A DNA stretch of 64,000 bases, taken from the NCBI RefSeq assembly GCF_043944905.1, contig NZ_JBIMSN010000012.1, positions 37,337-101,336 of the forward strand, given 5' to 3'. The DNA comes from Antrihabitans spumae (GTDB lineage Bacteria > Actinomycetota > Actinomycetes > Mycobacteriales > Mycobacteriaceae). This document shows positions 1 to 8,926 of this stretch, piece by piece (the stretch's first letter is position 1; every line of letters begins with the position of its first letter). Both the position numbers and the translations under genes were made by a program. Under the pieces are notes generated by a model, which saw only the letters and a list, made by a program, of their open reading frames with translations, ran no database searches and was not told where the DNA came from.

Positions 1-1208
1 AGATGCAGTGCGGTCACGCATCCGAATCCGACGACGGTGAGTGCGATCCAGATCAATGCGTCGAGTCCTGCGTCGTGAACCACTCCGAATACCGCACCGG
101 TACCGAGGTTGCCTGCGAGGATGCCGATTCCGACGATCGTGTTGTAGAAGCCGTAGTGGGTGGCCACGATTCTGCCGCCGGCCAGGGCGACCACGGTATC
201 CATTTCGAATGGGAAGACCGCGGCGGTGCCGACTGCGAGAAGTGCGGCGGTCAGTAGCAGTGCGGTCGCACCAGCCCAACTGCCGAACACGTCGTTGGTC
301 GGCACGACAACCAGTGGGACGAATGCCACCGAAAGCGCGGCCATGCCGATAACCAGGCTTCGGCCCGAGCCCCACCGTGCAGCGAACCAGGCGGTGATGC
401 GGAGTTGGCCGGCGATCGCCACCAATCCGGAGATGACGAAGACCGACGTGACCAAGGTGGTTGCGGACATTCCGCCTCCGGCAATGACGTCGGCCTGCAA
501 CGGCAAGGCCAAGTAGACCTGGAAGGAGAGGACGTAGGAGCCGATCATGGCCAGTGAGAACAGCACGAACGGTCGATTGGACATGACTGTGCGCCAGTCC
601 TCGCGGACTGAAGGACGGTCCGTCTCGGTCTCGGCTTCATGGGCTGGGAGCGCCCAGATCTGGACCACGGTGAGGATGCCGAATACTGCCGCAGCGACGA
701 GGGCCGTTACCCGAAAGTCGAACGCGGTCAGCGCAAGTCCCACTAGCGGGCCCAGCAGGATTCCTGCTTGGTAGAACACGTTGAACACGGCGAAGGCTTC
801 GACCCGCCGGGGACCGGCGTCCGCGGCGAGGTAGGCGCGGACCGCGGGGTTGAACAAGGCACCCGCGAAACCGGTGGCAGCAGAGGCCACCAGGATCGCG
901 GGCAGCGAGTCGACTGCTGCCAACAGGACGAAACCGGCGGTGCGTAACAGGCATCCGGCAATGATCAGAGGTTTGTATCCGAGGCGGTCGGCGAGGGTCC
1001 CGCCGAGCAGGAACATGCCCTGTTGGGAGAAGTTCCGGATTCCGAGGACGAGTCCGACTGTCCAGGCCGCCAGCCCGAGCGGTCCGGCGAGGTAGCCCGC
1101 CAGGAACGGCATCAGCATGTAGAAGCCGATGTTGATGGAGAATTGATTGACCATCAGCACTTGACTGGGTCGGTCGAAGCTGCGGAATTGGGTGATCAGG
1201 TTGGTCAT
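1..1208 (-). CDS. MFS transporter (3' end beyond window)
   Basis: The frame is open from an ATG at 1208 to the window edge, so about 402 residues are visible and the C-terminus is missing. The translation is a chain of hydrophobic helices with the MFS loop 2-3 signature GGTLADRLGYKP near residue 75, followed by short basic loops, as in 12-helix drug or metabolite exporters. The start overlaps the stop of the upstream PLP enzyme in an ATGA, so the two are translationally coupled. Pairing with a cysteine-metabolising enzyme suggests export of a thiol or amino acid, but the substrate cannot be read from the sequence. Confidence 0.88.
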   Translation of the reverse strand, partial: MTNLITQFRSFDRPSQVLMVNQFSINIGFYMLMPFLAGYLAGPLGLAAWTVGLVLGIRNFSQQGMFLLGGTLADRLGYKPLIIAGCLLRTAGFVLLAAVDSLPAILVASAATGFAGALFNPAVRAYLAADAGPRRVEAFAVFNVFYQAGILLGPLVGLALTAFDFRVTALVAAAVFGILTVVQIWALPAHEAETETDRPSVREDWRTVMSNRPFVLFSLAMIGSYVLSFQVYLALPLQADVIAGGGMSATTLVTSVFVISGLVAIAGQLRITAWFAARWGSGRSLVIGMAALSVAFVPLVVVPTNDVFGSWAGATALLLTAALLAVGTAAVFPFEMDTVVALAGGRIVATHYGFYNTIVGIGILAGNLGTGAVFGVVHDAGLDALIWIALTVVGFGCVTALH

Positions 1209-2326
1209 GCTCGGTGCTCGCCTGGATTCACCACAGTGGCGCATCGGGTCCACTGCTGGACGACATGGTCGGTGGGATGGTCGATCGTGACCGGTTCGGT
1301 GGGGGGAGCGGTGTCGAGCAGCCCGCGTTCGCGGCAGAAGTCGTCGTTGTAGATGGTGTCGAAATATCGTTGGGGACCGTCGGGGAAGACGGCGGCGATC
1401 TTGGTGCCGGCACCGCTGCTGCGGGCAATCCATCCCGCTACCAACGCGACGGCACCCACACTCCAGCCGCCGCTCGCGTGATATTCGGCGGTCAATGTTC
1501 GGCACGACCAGACTGCTTCTTGTGGCGCGATCCAATGAATTTCGTCGAAGGCGGGATAGTCGATGTTGCCGGGAAAGATGCTCGACCCCAAACCACGCAT
1601 AATGCGCGTGTCCGCGGGTTGCCCGAAGATGGTCGATCCGATCGTGTCGACGCCGACCAATTTCAGATCGGGAAAATGTTGGCGCAGGACTCGCGCGACT
1701 CCCGCCGAGTGGCCCCCGGTCCCGACCGAGCAGACCAGCACGTCGATACGGCCGAGTTGGGCAATCAGCTCTACCGCCAGCGACTGGTAGGCATCGACAT
1801 TGTCAGGGTTTGCGTACTGGTCGGGACTCCACGAGCCGGGATTGGCGTCGAGCAGTTCACGGACCTTGTCCAAGCGGGCTTGTTGCCAGCCGCCGGTGGG
1901 GTGTGGCTCGGTGACCAGTTCGACCTTCGCGCCGTAGGCGGCGAGCATCCGATGCACGATCGGTTCCATTCCAGGATCGGTGACCAGGGTGACCGGGTGC
2001 TGGTGGACCGTGCCGGCGAGCGCGAGCCCGAGGCCCAGGGTTCCGCTGGTGGATTCGATGATCATCGCCCCGGCGGCAAGTTCGCCACGCGCTTTGGCGC
2101 GCTCGACCATGTGCAGCGCGGGGCGATCTTTCATCCCACCGGGATTGCATCCCTCGAGTTTCGCCCAGAAGCCTTTGCCGGCGTCGGCGAAGGGTTCCCC
2201 GACCCAAAGAACGGGCGTGTCACCGACCAGGATGCCGGGGCCCCGATCGCGTGCGCTGTCGATGGCGGGTGAGTCGTGCGGAGCTGAGGTTGGTGAATCG
2301 GGTACGTCAGAATACGCAATGTCCAT
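1205..2326 (-). CDS. PLP-dependent cysteine synthase family protein, Cds1-like
   Basis: This 373-residue protein has the fold-type II PLP signature. The likely Schiff-base lysine is K66 in GGMKDRPA. A substrate/phosphate loop STSGTLG lies at about 92-98, and a glycine-rich PLP-phosphate loop GTGGHSAG near residue 207. It resembles the actinobacterial proteins related to M. tuberculosis Rv3684 (cysteine desulfhydrase Cds1) more than a biosynthetic CysK/CysM, because the usual SGNTG loop reads SGTLG. It would act in the cytosol, splitting or making cysteine. The coupled downstream MFS gene suggests a small thiol-handling operon. The exact reaction, synthase or desulfhydrase, is uncertain. Confidence 0.85.
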   Translation of the reverse strand: MDIAYSDVPDSPTSAPHDSPAIDSARDRGPGILVGDTPVLWVGEPFADAGKGFWAKLEGCNPGGMKDRPALHMVERAKARGELAAGAMIIESTSGTLGLGLALAGTVHQHPVTLVTDPGMEPIVHRMLAAYGAKVELVTEPHPTGGWQQARLDKVRELLDANPGSWSPDQYANPDNVDAYQSLAVELIAQLGRIDVLVCSVGTGGHSAGVARVLRQHFPDLKLVGVDTIGSTIFGQPADTRIMRGLGSSIFPGNIDYPAFDEIHWIAPQEAVWSCRTLTAEYHASGGWSVGAVALVAGWIARSSGAGTKIAAVFPDGPQRYFDTIYNDDFCRERGLLDTAPPTEPVTIDHPTDHVVQQWTRCATVVNPGEHRA

Positions 2327-2414
2327 GATGGTTCATCCCTGTACTAGTGGTCAGGTGAGATAGGCAGCATTCGACCGACCACAGAGTCGAACTTGGTGGT
2401 CGATCAGCTGATGC

Positions 2415-2849
2415 TCAGCACCTGGCGATACAGAGGTCTTGCAATATCGCGCGCCCGCTGCGAGCGGGGACGGGCGATCGTGGAGGCCCGCGAGCCGATA
2501 CAACGAGGGACAGGACGGCGGCGACCAGCGTTGTCACGGAGGCGGCAACCAACGCCAGAGGTCGTAGTGGATTGTCGGTGCGGACCCGCTGGAGGGCAGC
2601 TTGCAGTTCGTGAACGTCCCGCGCCGATCCATCTTGTGTGTGGGGGTGCCCACCTGAGTCCGGGGACGATTGACTCATCTCACCGAGAGTGGTCTGACTT
2701 GTCACTGTCAGGTCGTGAGAGTGAGGCGGCAGCGACTCGTCACCGGTAAGAAGCGCACATTGAAGGACGGTCAGGCCGAGTAAGCACAGAACCGCGGACA
2801 CAGCGACGAGCACATGCACACGCATGGGACGAACCGCGGTGACCTCCAT
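2415..2849 (-). CDS. DUF6153-like small membrane/secreted protein
   Basis: I chose the ATG at 2849 over a longer frame because GGGAG sits 5 bases upstream. The 144-residue product has an N-terminal hydrophobic segment (about residues 12-32), a His/Ser-rich extracytoplasmic stretch with PPHSHD and GGHPHT, a second membrane segment, and a C-terminus ending RAILQDLCIAR. That end corresponds to the (T)LAQL-VLR tail found in three other proteins of this window (6167, 15087 and 32496). The family looks like DUF6153, whose function is unknown. An inverted repeat lies 67 bases upstream of the start. Confidence 0.7.
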   Translation of the reverse strand: MEVTAVRPMRVHVLVAVSAVLCLLGLTVLQCALLTGDESLPPHSHDLTVTSQTTLGEMSQSSPDSGGHPHTQDGSARDVHELQAALQRVRTDNPLRPLALVAASVTTLVAAVLSLVVSARGPPRSPVPARSGRAILQDLCIARC

Positions 2850-2915
2850 AGTGCTCCCAACCGTAACAGTGGGGAAACATGTATCCGGGCTTGCGCTGCG
2901 GGCGCAGGTGACGTG

Positions 2916-2932
2916 TCGTACGTCCCGTACGA
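2916..2932. promoter_or_regulatory. 17-bp inverted repeat, possible operator
   Basis: TCGTAC-N5-GTACGA forms a perfect 6-bp-arm palindrome about 67 bases upstream of the DUF6153-like start at 2849, in DNA with no gene. Position and symmetry fit a dimeric repressor site. The cognate regulator is unknown. Confidence 0.35.
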
Positions 2933-3195
2933 ATGCCTGAACGCAGTGGCTCGTGAACAAAACTGGCAGATCAGAGGCTGTTCTCTGCCTGGTCGAACGT
3001 AGTTGACGGCGTCCACGTTTTACGGCGCGGCATGCCGAAAGGTGGGGTCCGTCACCCGAGGTGTTAGCCCACGGTCGGGACCGTAAGGCCTGGCCGATCG
3101 AGCGATATCAGGGCGATCGGGGTCCCGGCCGCGGTAAGCAGACGATGCTGAACGTGAACAAATCGGGGAGGGTGCTCTCAGCCTTCGGTGCCGGT

Positions 3196-3744
3196 TTACC
3201 GTTGCAATCTCCCCATGGAAGGTGAGAGCTCCGCCTTGCGCCGTGTGTCGGACTGCTTCAGGTGCCCGTATCGGGTCATTCCCCGCGGTTTGAAGACTGC
3301 GAGTGCATTGGCCGCCAGCAACATGAGTAGGGCAAGCAGGGTGTGGACCAGGGGGGATGGGTTCCGGACTGCGTCGAGATCCGTGGTCGTATCCGCGGCT
3401 ATTCCTGCCATGACGCTGACCGTCTGCGTGTACATCAGCAAGATTGCCGTGGCAACGAGGTTGATCAGGAGTTTGAACAGGACCCAGTAGTGCCGGATCA
3501 GACCCCATGCGGTGCCAAGTGACTCGATGATTCCGGTGAGTAGTGATGCGAACGCGAGCGGGACGAGGACGAACAACGCGACGGGCTCCATCACGAGATA
3601 GGAACCCCGCACTGTTTGCGGGCTCTGGCTGGTCAAGCCGATGATTGCGAGTCCCAGAAACGCCACGACCGCACCGAGCCATCCGACCGAAACTGCGACG
3701 TGCGAAGCAAGGGCGAATTTGCGCAAGCGCGGTGTCATGATCAC
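3196..3744 (-). CDS. Four-helix integral membrane protein (DUF2269-like)
   Basis: The start is a GTG at 3744 whose GTGA overlaps the stop of the upstream small gene; an ATG two codons later is the alternative. The 182-residue product has an early HVAVSVGWLGAVVAFL segment and three further hydrophobic helices, and ends in a basic tail. The His in the first helix and the overall layout resemble DUF2269-type membrane proteins that accompany TetR genes in actinobacteria. No catalytic function can be assigned. It is co-transcribed with the small membrane protein upstream and is probably controlled by the divergent TetR gene. Confidence 0.8.
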   Translation of the reverse strand: MIMTPRLRKFALASHVAVSVGWLGAVVAFLGLAIIGLTSQSPQTVRGSYLVMEPVALFVLVPLAFASLLTGIIESLGTAWGLIRHYWVLFKLLINLVATAILLMYTQTVSVMAGIAADTTTDLDAVRNPSPLVHTLLALLMLLAANALAVFKPRGMTRYGHLKQSDTRRKAELSPSMGRLQR

Positions 3745-3977
3745 GACTGAGGGATCCCGTTGTCCGCCCCGTGCTCGTCCACCACACTCGGCTGCACCGT
3801 CCGCCCGGCATCGTTACCAAGAGAGGTGTGGCGACCAGGACCGTGATCTCCGCCGCCGAAGAGAAGGAGAGCAACTATGAGGACTGTGACGACGGCGCAG
3901 AGTACGTAGACGACCTTCACCCAGCGTGGTGTGCCGGGTTGGCGATCGGGTGTGGAGCTTGGCGGGAGAGCGGACAC
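3741..3977 (-). CDS. Small single-pass membrane protein
   Basis: This 78-residue protein has one strongly hydrophobic segment (VVYVLCAVVTVLIVALLLF, about residues 21-39), then a GGGDHGPGRH stretch and a polar C-terminus. It is the first gene of a two-gene minus-strand operon and overlaps the next gene by four bases. It starts about 145 bases from the divergent TetR gene. I do not recognise a family. The His-rich linker after the helix would allow metal contact, but that is only a suggestion. Confidence 0.7.
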   Translation of the reverse strand: MSALPPSSTPDRQPGTPRWVKVVYVLCAVVTVLIVALLLFGGGDHGPGRHTSLGNDAGRTVQPSVVDEHGADNGIPQS

Positions 3978-4070
3978 AGCAGGCCGTCCTTCGGGGTGCC
4001 ACGCGGCTACGAGATCCAGAACCGGTGTTGCTTTGTCGATGGTTACCTATTTCAGTTTTACGAGACAGTC

Positions 4071-4086
4071 TGTATATGTCAATACA
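4071..4086. promoter_or_regulatory. Inverted repeat in TetR intergenic region, likely operator
   Basis: TGTAT-ATGTCA-ATACA is a perfect 5-bp-arm palindrome in an AT-rich patch, 37 bases before the TetR start (4123) and upstream of the divergent membrane operon (start 3977). TetR regulators usually bind such sites between divergent genes, so this is the likely autoregulatory operator. Confidence 0.55.
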
Positions 4087-4122
4087 TATCGTTACACCAG
4101 GGTCGCACTGTATAGTTGCGCA

Positions 4123-4707
4123 ATGCCGCGACTGTGGAACGAGACGATCGAGGCGCATCGTCGTGACGTGCGGGAAGCGATCCTGGACACCACTGCGGCG
4201 CTGGTCGCGGACCAGGGTCTGGCCTCGGTGACGATGTCGCAGATCGCCGAGGAAGCCGGAATCGGGCGGGCGACGTTGTACAAATACTTCCCCGACGCGG
4301 ACGCGATCTTGTCTGCCTGGCACGAACGTCAGATCGCCGCCCATCTCGGACATCTCGTCACCGTGCGCGACCGCGGTGGCGACTCCGACGAACAGCTACG
4401 TGCAGTACTCGAAGCGTTCGCCCTCATCTCTCACGAGTCCAACGGTGGCGGAGGCGAACTGGCGACACTGTTGCATCGGGGTGCGCACGTCGTCGGTGCC
4501 CAGCAACAGCTTCGCAACATGATCCGAGCATTGATTGCGGACGGCTCGACCCGAGGCGATATCCGCAGCGATGTGGCGGCTGATGAGCTCGCCGGATACT
4601 GCCTGCACTCGCTCACCGCTGCCGGCACCCTGGCATCGGTGGCTGCAGTCCGTCGGTTGGTGGACGTCACTCTGGCGGGAATGCGCCCGCCCATACATCG
4701 GGAGTAG
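4123..4707 (+). CDS. TetR/AcrR family transcriptional regulator
   Basis: I chose the ATG at 4123 because the TetR fold begins immediately (MPRLWNETIEAHRRDVREAI); the longer upstream frame would run through the operator. The product is 194 residues. Residues 18-62 form the TetR helix-turn-helix, with LASVTMSQIAEEAGIGRATLYKYFPD in the classic spacing, and the rest is an all-helical ligand domain. It diverges from the two-gene membrane operon, which it probably represses through the inverted repeat just upstream. The ligand is unknown. Confidence 0.92.
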   Translation: MPRLWNETIEAHRRDVREAILDTTAALVADQGLASVTMSQIAEEAGIGRATLYKYFPDADAILSAWHERQIAAHLGHLVTVRDRGGDSDEQLRAVLEAFALISHESNGGGGELATLLHRGAHVVGAQQQLRNMIRALIADGSTRGDIRSDVAADELAGYCLHSLTAAGTLASVAAVRRLVDVTLAGMRPPIHRE

Positions 4708-4744
4708 CCGCAGTATCGGCCGAGGGAACCGACATCGCAGCACT

Positions 4745-5746
4745 TCAGGAATCGGTATCGGCGTCCGTTATGCCGGCATCGCGCTCGTCCAGCCATTCGA
4801 TGGGATCGACCTTCTCGCCGGTCGGCGAGGCCACTTCGAAGTGGAGGTGGGGACCGGAGGAGATTCCGCGGTTTCCGACTGTCGCAATTTGCTGTCCTGC
4901 GCGAACGCGTTGGCCGACCGCGACACCATTGTTGTTGTTGTGCCCGTAGGTAGTCACGGTGCCATCGTCGTGGCGGATTCGCACCCAGAGCCCGAATCCC
5001 TGCGCAGGTCCTGCGCTGATAACTTTCCCGTCCGCAACCGCCACTATCGGAGTGCCTACGGAGTTGGCGATATCGATGCCCTCGTGGTTGCGCCCGTCAC
5101 CGAAGGGTGAGGTGATCTCGCCCGAGGTTGGTGCGACGAATTTCGCTGTCCCGGGAAGGCTGGGATTCGGGCGAGTGCGGTCTGGCCGGGTCCGTTGCGC
5201 TGGTTCCGATGTCGATTCGTCGGGGGGGATGACGCGGCTCGCGCGAGGATCGGCCGTGAGTGGGGGAGTCGTGGTGTCGGTATCTGGCCCGTGGCCCAGC
5301 GATGGATCGTGCGGCGACTCGGCGGCGGCGAGGGTCGACACAAGTTTGCCGACAGGGAGTCTGGTGAGCAGGCCAGTCAGCACGGTGGGGTCGACGTCGT
5401 TCACTGCGCCGATGCACGGTGTGATCGTGGCCAACGCGCCCGGTCCTTCGGTTGGCGACGTAGATGGCGATGCGGTCATGTCGACCAGGCACGACGTGAT
5501 TCGACCGCTTGGTCCGGCCAGTTCTTCGAGTGCGCCGCTGGAACCGATCGCGCGCAGAGATTCGATGAGGATGTCGGCCACTTCGCCGCGCAGGTGGGCC
5601 TGGCGAGCCGGGCTGTCGCCGGGTGCGGCCGACACGGCCGGCGCAAAAGCCACCAGTCCGCCGAGCATCCCGAGGCCGACGACAGCCTGAACGGCCGATC
5701 TCGGTCGATGGCCGGTGGAGCCATTTAGGGTCGGTGAGCGACGCAT
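4745..5746 (-). CDS. Secreted M23 family peptidoglycan peptidase
   Basis: The 333-residue protein starts with a signal peptide (Arg-rich start, VGLGMLGGLVAFAPAVSA, cleavage likely after residue 41). A variable region of about 150 residues rich in Ser, Pro and Thr follows, then a C-terminal LytM/M23 domain from about residue 200. Zinc ligands are visible in NHEGID (about 220) and HLHFE (about 300), and the GxxxxS and TxYGHN elements of the family are also present. It should act as a DD-endopeptidase or regulatory murein hydrolase in the cell wall. It lies convergent with the TetR gene with no evident operon partner. Confidence 0.9.
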   Translation of the reverse strand: MRRSPTLNGSTGHRPRSAVQAVVGLGMLGGLVAFAPAVSAAPGDSPARQAHLRGEVADILIESLRAIGSSGALEELAGPSGRITSCLVDMTASPSTSPTEGPGALATITPCIGAVNDVDPTVLTGLLTRLPVGKLVSTLAAAESPHDPSLGHGPDTDTTTPPLTADPRASRVIPPDESTSEPAQRTRPDRTRPNPSLPGTAKFVAPTSGEITSPFGDGRNHEGIDIANSVGTPIVAVADGKVISAGPAQGFGLWVRIRHDDGTVTTYGHNNNNGVAVGQRVRAGQQIATVGNRGISSGPHLHFEVASPTGEKVDPIEWLDERDAGITDADTDS

Positions 5747-6166
5747 TCAAATTCCTCCTCGACCTACATGGACGTGACGCCCGGTAGATCACCGTGAGTG
5801 CGTGGCCTCGAAGTCAAGCCGACACGCCGCTCATCATTGCACTTCTGCAACATCTGCACCAGGAAACTCGATAACAACTTGAAACACACCAACCCCAGCA
5901 GGTAACTCAGAACGAGCTGACACCCCGCTCAATCCCGATCGATCTGTCGTTTGCGTGTCGACATTCAAGGACACAGGGCGTTTCCACACACCGATCATGC
6001 GAAGCCGTGCCAGGCCTTGATCGGTCCGTACATCGGGAACCACCTGGCGATGGCGATCAGTCGTGTGGGCGATGCAGCTGCGATCGCGGTGTGTTCGTTG
6101 GCGATCGTCTGCCTCTCGGTGCCCGCATATCGGTAGCATCGCAGGTGTGAAGCGCACGGTGCGGCG
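5747..6166. other. Intergenic region, no gene recognised
   Basis: This 420-base stretch lies between the start of the M23 peptidase (leftward) and the DUF6153-like gene (rightward), so it must hold two divergent promoters. Frames crossing it lack family resemblance and are antisense extensions of the next gene. I could not pick confident -35/-10 boxes. Confidence 0.5.
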
Positions 6167-6586
6167 GTGAAGGCGAGGCACCTGCTGCGCGCCGCCGCTG
6201 TTATGGCGGTGCTCTTCGGTGTGCTGTTCATGCATTCGCTCCCGCTCGCACACCCCGCCCGTGCACACGTCGCGTCGGCGGCGCACGTCCCCGATGGCCA
6301 TGCGCATTCCCACGACGCCTCCGCTGCCATCGCGCCCACCGCAGGGGTTCCGTCGCTGCAGTCGGGCCAATGCACGGGTGACTGCTCGAGTCACAGCGGC
6401 ATGCAACACCTGTGTTTGGCGGTCCTGACGATCGCGGCCGCGCTGATTGTCGTCAAGTCGATGTCGCCCACCTCGACCACCGATCACCACCATCACTGCA
6501 TGGCGTCCTGGTTTCGCATTCATTCGGGGCGTGCGCCGCCGTGGACAACTCCGACTCTCGCGCAACTGTCGGTATTGCGGGTGTGA
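6167..6586 (+). CDS. DUF6153-like small membrane/secreted protein
   Basis: This 139-residue protein starts at a GTG. It has an N-terminal hydrophobic segment (LLRAAAVMAVLFGVLFMHS), a His-rich stretch (GHAHSHD), a Cys/His motif CTGDCSSHSGMQH, a second hydrophobic helix and the tail PTLAQLSVLRV. It is one of four paralogues in the window that share this layout and tail. It lies 90 bases upstream of the DUF305 lipoprotein gene on the same strand, which suggests co-expression with copper-related functions. The paired Cys and multiple His residues after the helix would suit extracytoplasmic metal binding. The molecular function is unknown. Confidence 0.8.
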   Translation: MKARHLLRAAAVMAVLFGVLFMHSLPLAHPARAHVASAAHVPDGHAHSHDASAAIAPTAGVPSLQSGQCTGDCSSHSGMQHLCLAVLTIAAALIVVKSMSPTSTTDHHHHCMASWFRIHSGRAPPWTTPTLAQLSVLRV

Positions 6587-6675
6587 CAGGTGACCCACCG
6601 AGTGGGTCACCTACCAGGCGCGTCGCCGCGCCTGCCTCACCCTTTTCGCACACCGATAGTTAGAGGAGTTCCCTG

Positions 6676-7308
6676 ATGCGTTCCACCACGATCAAATTCG
6701 CCGCTTCCGCCACCGTGGCAGCTGCAGCGCTTGTCCTGTCCGGCTGTAGTGATGACAGCGCCGGCAACCACGATATGGGCCAGATGTCGAGCAGCGCCGG
6801 AATGGGCACCTCGGCGGCCCCCTCCGCCACCGCGGAGGCCTCGGCCGAATTCAACGACGCCGATGTGACGTTCACGCAAATGATGTATCCCCACCACGCG
6901 CAGGCCGTAGAGATGGCCAAATTGGTAGACGGTCGCACCAGCAATCCCCAGGTGATCGAGCTGGCCGATGCCATCGAAGGCGCCCAGGCCCCGGAGATGG
7001 AGCAGATGACGCGCATGCTTGCGGCGTGGGGTAAACCGGCCCCGTCGGACATGGGCGGTATGAACCACGGCGGCGGTATGAGCGGGATGATGCCCCCGGA
7101 GCAGATGGCCGATCTCGCGGCAAAGACCGGTGAAGAATTCGACACCGCGTGGTTGACGATGATGATCGACCACCACAACGGTGCCATCGAGATGGCGCGG
7201 ACCGAGCTCGCGGACGGCAAGAACGGCGAAGCGAAAGCCTTGGCCGGCAACATCATTGCCGCTCAAGAAACTGAAATCGCCACGATGAACGGCCTGCTGC
7301 AGAGATAA
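6676..7308 (+). CDS. DUF305 domain lipoprotein
   Basis: This 210-residue protein has a signal peptide ending in the lipobox LSGC (Cys about 24), so it is predicted to be anchored on the outer face of the membrane. Two DUF305 repeats carry the diagnostic double-His motifs MMYPHHAQAVEMA and MMIDHHNGAIEMA, separated by a Met/Gly-rich linker (GGMNHGGGMSGMMPP). DUF305 proteins such as CopM bind copper or silver through Met/His clusters. The neighbouring CopB-like ATPase, HMA proteins and DUF6153-like gene support a copper-binding role outside the cell. AGAGGAG lies 9 bases before the ATG. Confidence 0.9.
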   Translation: MRSTTIKFAASATVAAAALVLSGCSDDSAGNHDMGQMSSSAGMGTSAAPSATAEASAEFNDADVTFTQMMYPHHAQAVEMAKLVDGRTSNPQVIELADAIEGAQAPEMEQMTRMLAAWGKPAPSDMGGMNHGGGMSGMMPPEQMADLAAKTGEEFDTAWLTMMIDHHNGAIEMARTELADGKNGEAKALAGNIIAAQETEIATMNGLLQR

Positions 7309-7317
7309 CCCCGTCGA

Positions 7318-7349
7318 GGGGCGGGAACCAGCACTGCGGTTCCCGCCCC
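7318..7349 (+). terminator. Perfect 12-bp stem-loop after DUF305 gene
   Basis: GGGGCGGGAACC pairs perfectly with GGTTCCCGCCCC around an 8-base loop, beginning 10 bases after the DUF305 stop. There is no T-tract, as is common for actinobacterial hairpin terminators. It separates the DUF305 unit from the L,D-transpeptidase gene. Confidence 0.75.
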
Positions 7350-7397
7350 GCCGACGCCGCTTCGCCCAAGTTTCATTTCGCGTTGACCGGGAGAACC

Positions 7398-8624
7398 ATG
7401 TGCACTGACCGATCCCGCAGGATCCTCACCCTCCTCGCAATCGCGGTCCTCGTCGTCATCGGAGCCGCCTGCTCTGAGGACTCGACAAGCTCTACGAGCA
7501 ACCCCGAATCTCCAGACAGTCCCGCCCCGGCCGTCATCGTCCGACCGGATGACGGCGCCGCGGCGGTCAACCCGCTCGACCCTGTCGCAGTCGAAATAGA
7601 CGGCGGCACTCTGGAATCGGTGACCATGACCAACGACGCGGGGAAAATTGTCGAGGGCATTTTCACTCCCGACCGCGCGGCATGGAAACCGGCAGTGCCG
7701 TTGGGGTACGGCAGGACGTATGAGATCGCGGTCTCTGCGGTGGGCGCCGACGGGACTCGTTCGCAGCCGATGACCTCGTTTTCGACTGTGACGCCGGACA
7801 ACCAGACCACACCGTCCCATGTCACCAGCGGCGGCAATCTCCTCGTCGATGGTGCGACCTACGGTGTCGGAATCGTGGTCGTCACTCATTTCGACGAACC
7901 GATCACCGACCGCGCCGCGGCCGAGAGGCAACTGAGGGTCGATACAACACCGGCTGTGGAGGGATCGTGGTACTGGGCCGATGCCCAGAACGTGCATTGG
8001 CGTCCGCAAAGCTACTACGCCCCCGGCACTACCGTCACGGTGCGGGCGGACGTGTACGGCGTCGAGTTGGGTGAGGGTCTGTTCGGGCAGGAAGACGCGA
8101 TGACCTCGTTCACCATCGGAGACGCGCACATCTCCGTCGCCGACGACACCACCAAACAAGTGACCGTGACCAACAATGGTGAGGTCGTGCGCACCATGCC
8201 GACGTCGATGGGCATGGGCGGAACCGAGATCGTCAACGGGCAGACCCTGTCGTTCTGGACCCAGCCCGGCATCTACACCGTCCTGGACAAGGCGAACCCG
8301 GTCATCATGGATTCCTCGACGTACGGTCTGCCAGTGAATTCCCGTCTCGGATACAAGGAAACGATCAACTACGCCACCCGCATCAGCAACGACGGGATCT
8401 ATCTGCACGAACTTGCGGACACAATCTGGGCCCAGGGAAATACCAACGTCTCGCACGGGTGTCTGAACCTCAGCCCCGCCAACGCCCAATGGTTCTACGA
8501 GTTCTCCCGTCCCGGTGACGTCGTGGAAGTGCGCAATACCGGTGGAGCTCCGTTGCAACAGTGGCAGAACGGTGACTGGAGCGTGCCCTGGGACCAGTGG
8601 CAAGCCGGCAGCGCACTGCAATGA
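7398..8624 (+). CDS. L,D-transpeptidase lipoprotein (LdtMt2-type, YkuD domain)
   Basis: I chose the ATG at 7398 (GGGAG 5 bases upstream) over a TTG five codons earlier. The product is 408 residues with a signal peptide ending in an IGAAC lipobox. Ig-like domains with PDDGAAAVNPLDPV follow from about residue 40, and a C-terminal YkuD domain carries catalytic SHGCLN with Cys355. This is the arrangement of mycobacterial LdtMt2/LppS enzymes, which make 3-3 cross-links in the cell wall. Its place between a DUF305 lipoprotein and a copper ATPase is unusual. A role in envelope repair under metal stress is inference. Confidence 0.9.
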   Translation: MCTDRSRRILTLLAIAVLVVIGAACSEDSTSSTSNPESPDSPAPAVIVRPDDGAAAVNPLDPVAVEIDGGTLESVTMTNDAGKIVEGIFTPDRAAWKPAVPLGYGRTYEIAVSAVGADGTRSQPMTSFSTVTPDNQTTPSHVTSGGNLLVDGATYGVGIVVVTHFDEPITDRAAAERQLRVDTTPAVEGSWYWADAQNVHWRPQSYYAPGTTVTVRADVYGVELGEGLFGQEDAMTSFTIGDAHISVADDTTKQVTVTNNGEVVRTMPTSMGMGGTEIVNGQTLSFWTQPGIYTVLDKANPVIMDSSTYGLPVNSRLGYKETINYATRISNDGIYLHELADTIWAQGNTNVSHGCLNLSPANAQWFYEFSRPGDVVEVRNTGGAPLQQWQNGDWSVPWDQWQAGSALQ

Positions 8625-8910
8625 GCGGGCTGAAACAGCGGGGATGCGTGACCGATCACCAACCATCGAGCGCTGCACTGGTTGTCTGTCCACCGGGTTC
8701 CAGACCGGTGGCGTCCCATGCAACATTGCGCGAGCGTGATGTACCCCAGGGTTGGTCAGATGGAATTGCCGCTTGCACCGCGCGGTGCGGCCGTGGTGGC
8801 CGGATCCGATGTGGCAGAGGCCGTGCGATCTTAGGTCCTTAGTCCCTATGGCCGCGCTAGTTGTCGTGGGGACAATTGCTTTCTACGGCGGTGGCTCCCA
8901 TCGACGACAG
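8625..8910. other. Intergenic region, no gene recognised
   Basis: The stretch between the transpeptidase stop and the next ribosome binding site contains only short frames without family resemblance. It presumably holds a promoter for the downstream small-membrane-protein/ATPase group, but I see no clear terminator or operator. Confidence 0.4.
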
Positions 8911-8926
8911 GCTGAGGAGAATTGTA

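Noticed and set aside
1214..2272. 352-residue plus-strand frame opposite the PLP enzyme
   Set aside because: It has no family resemblance and lies antisense to a gene with clear PLP motifs and operon coupling.
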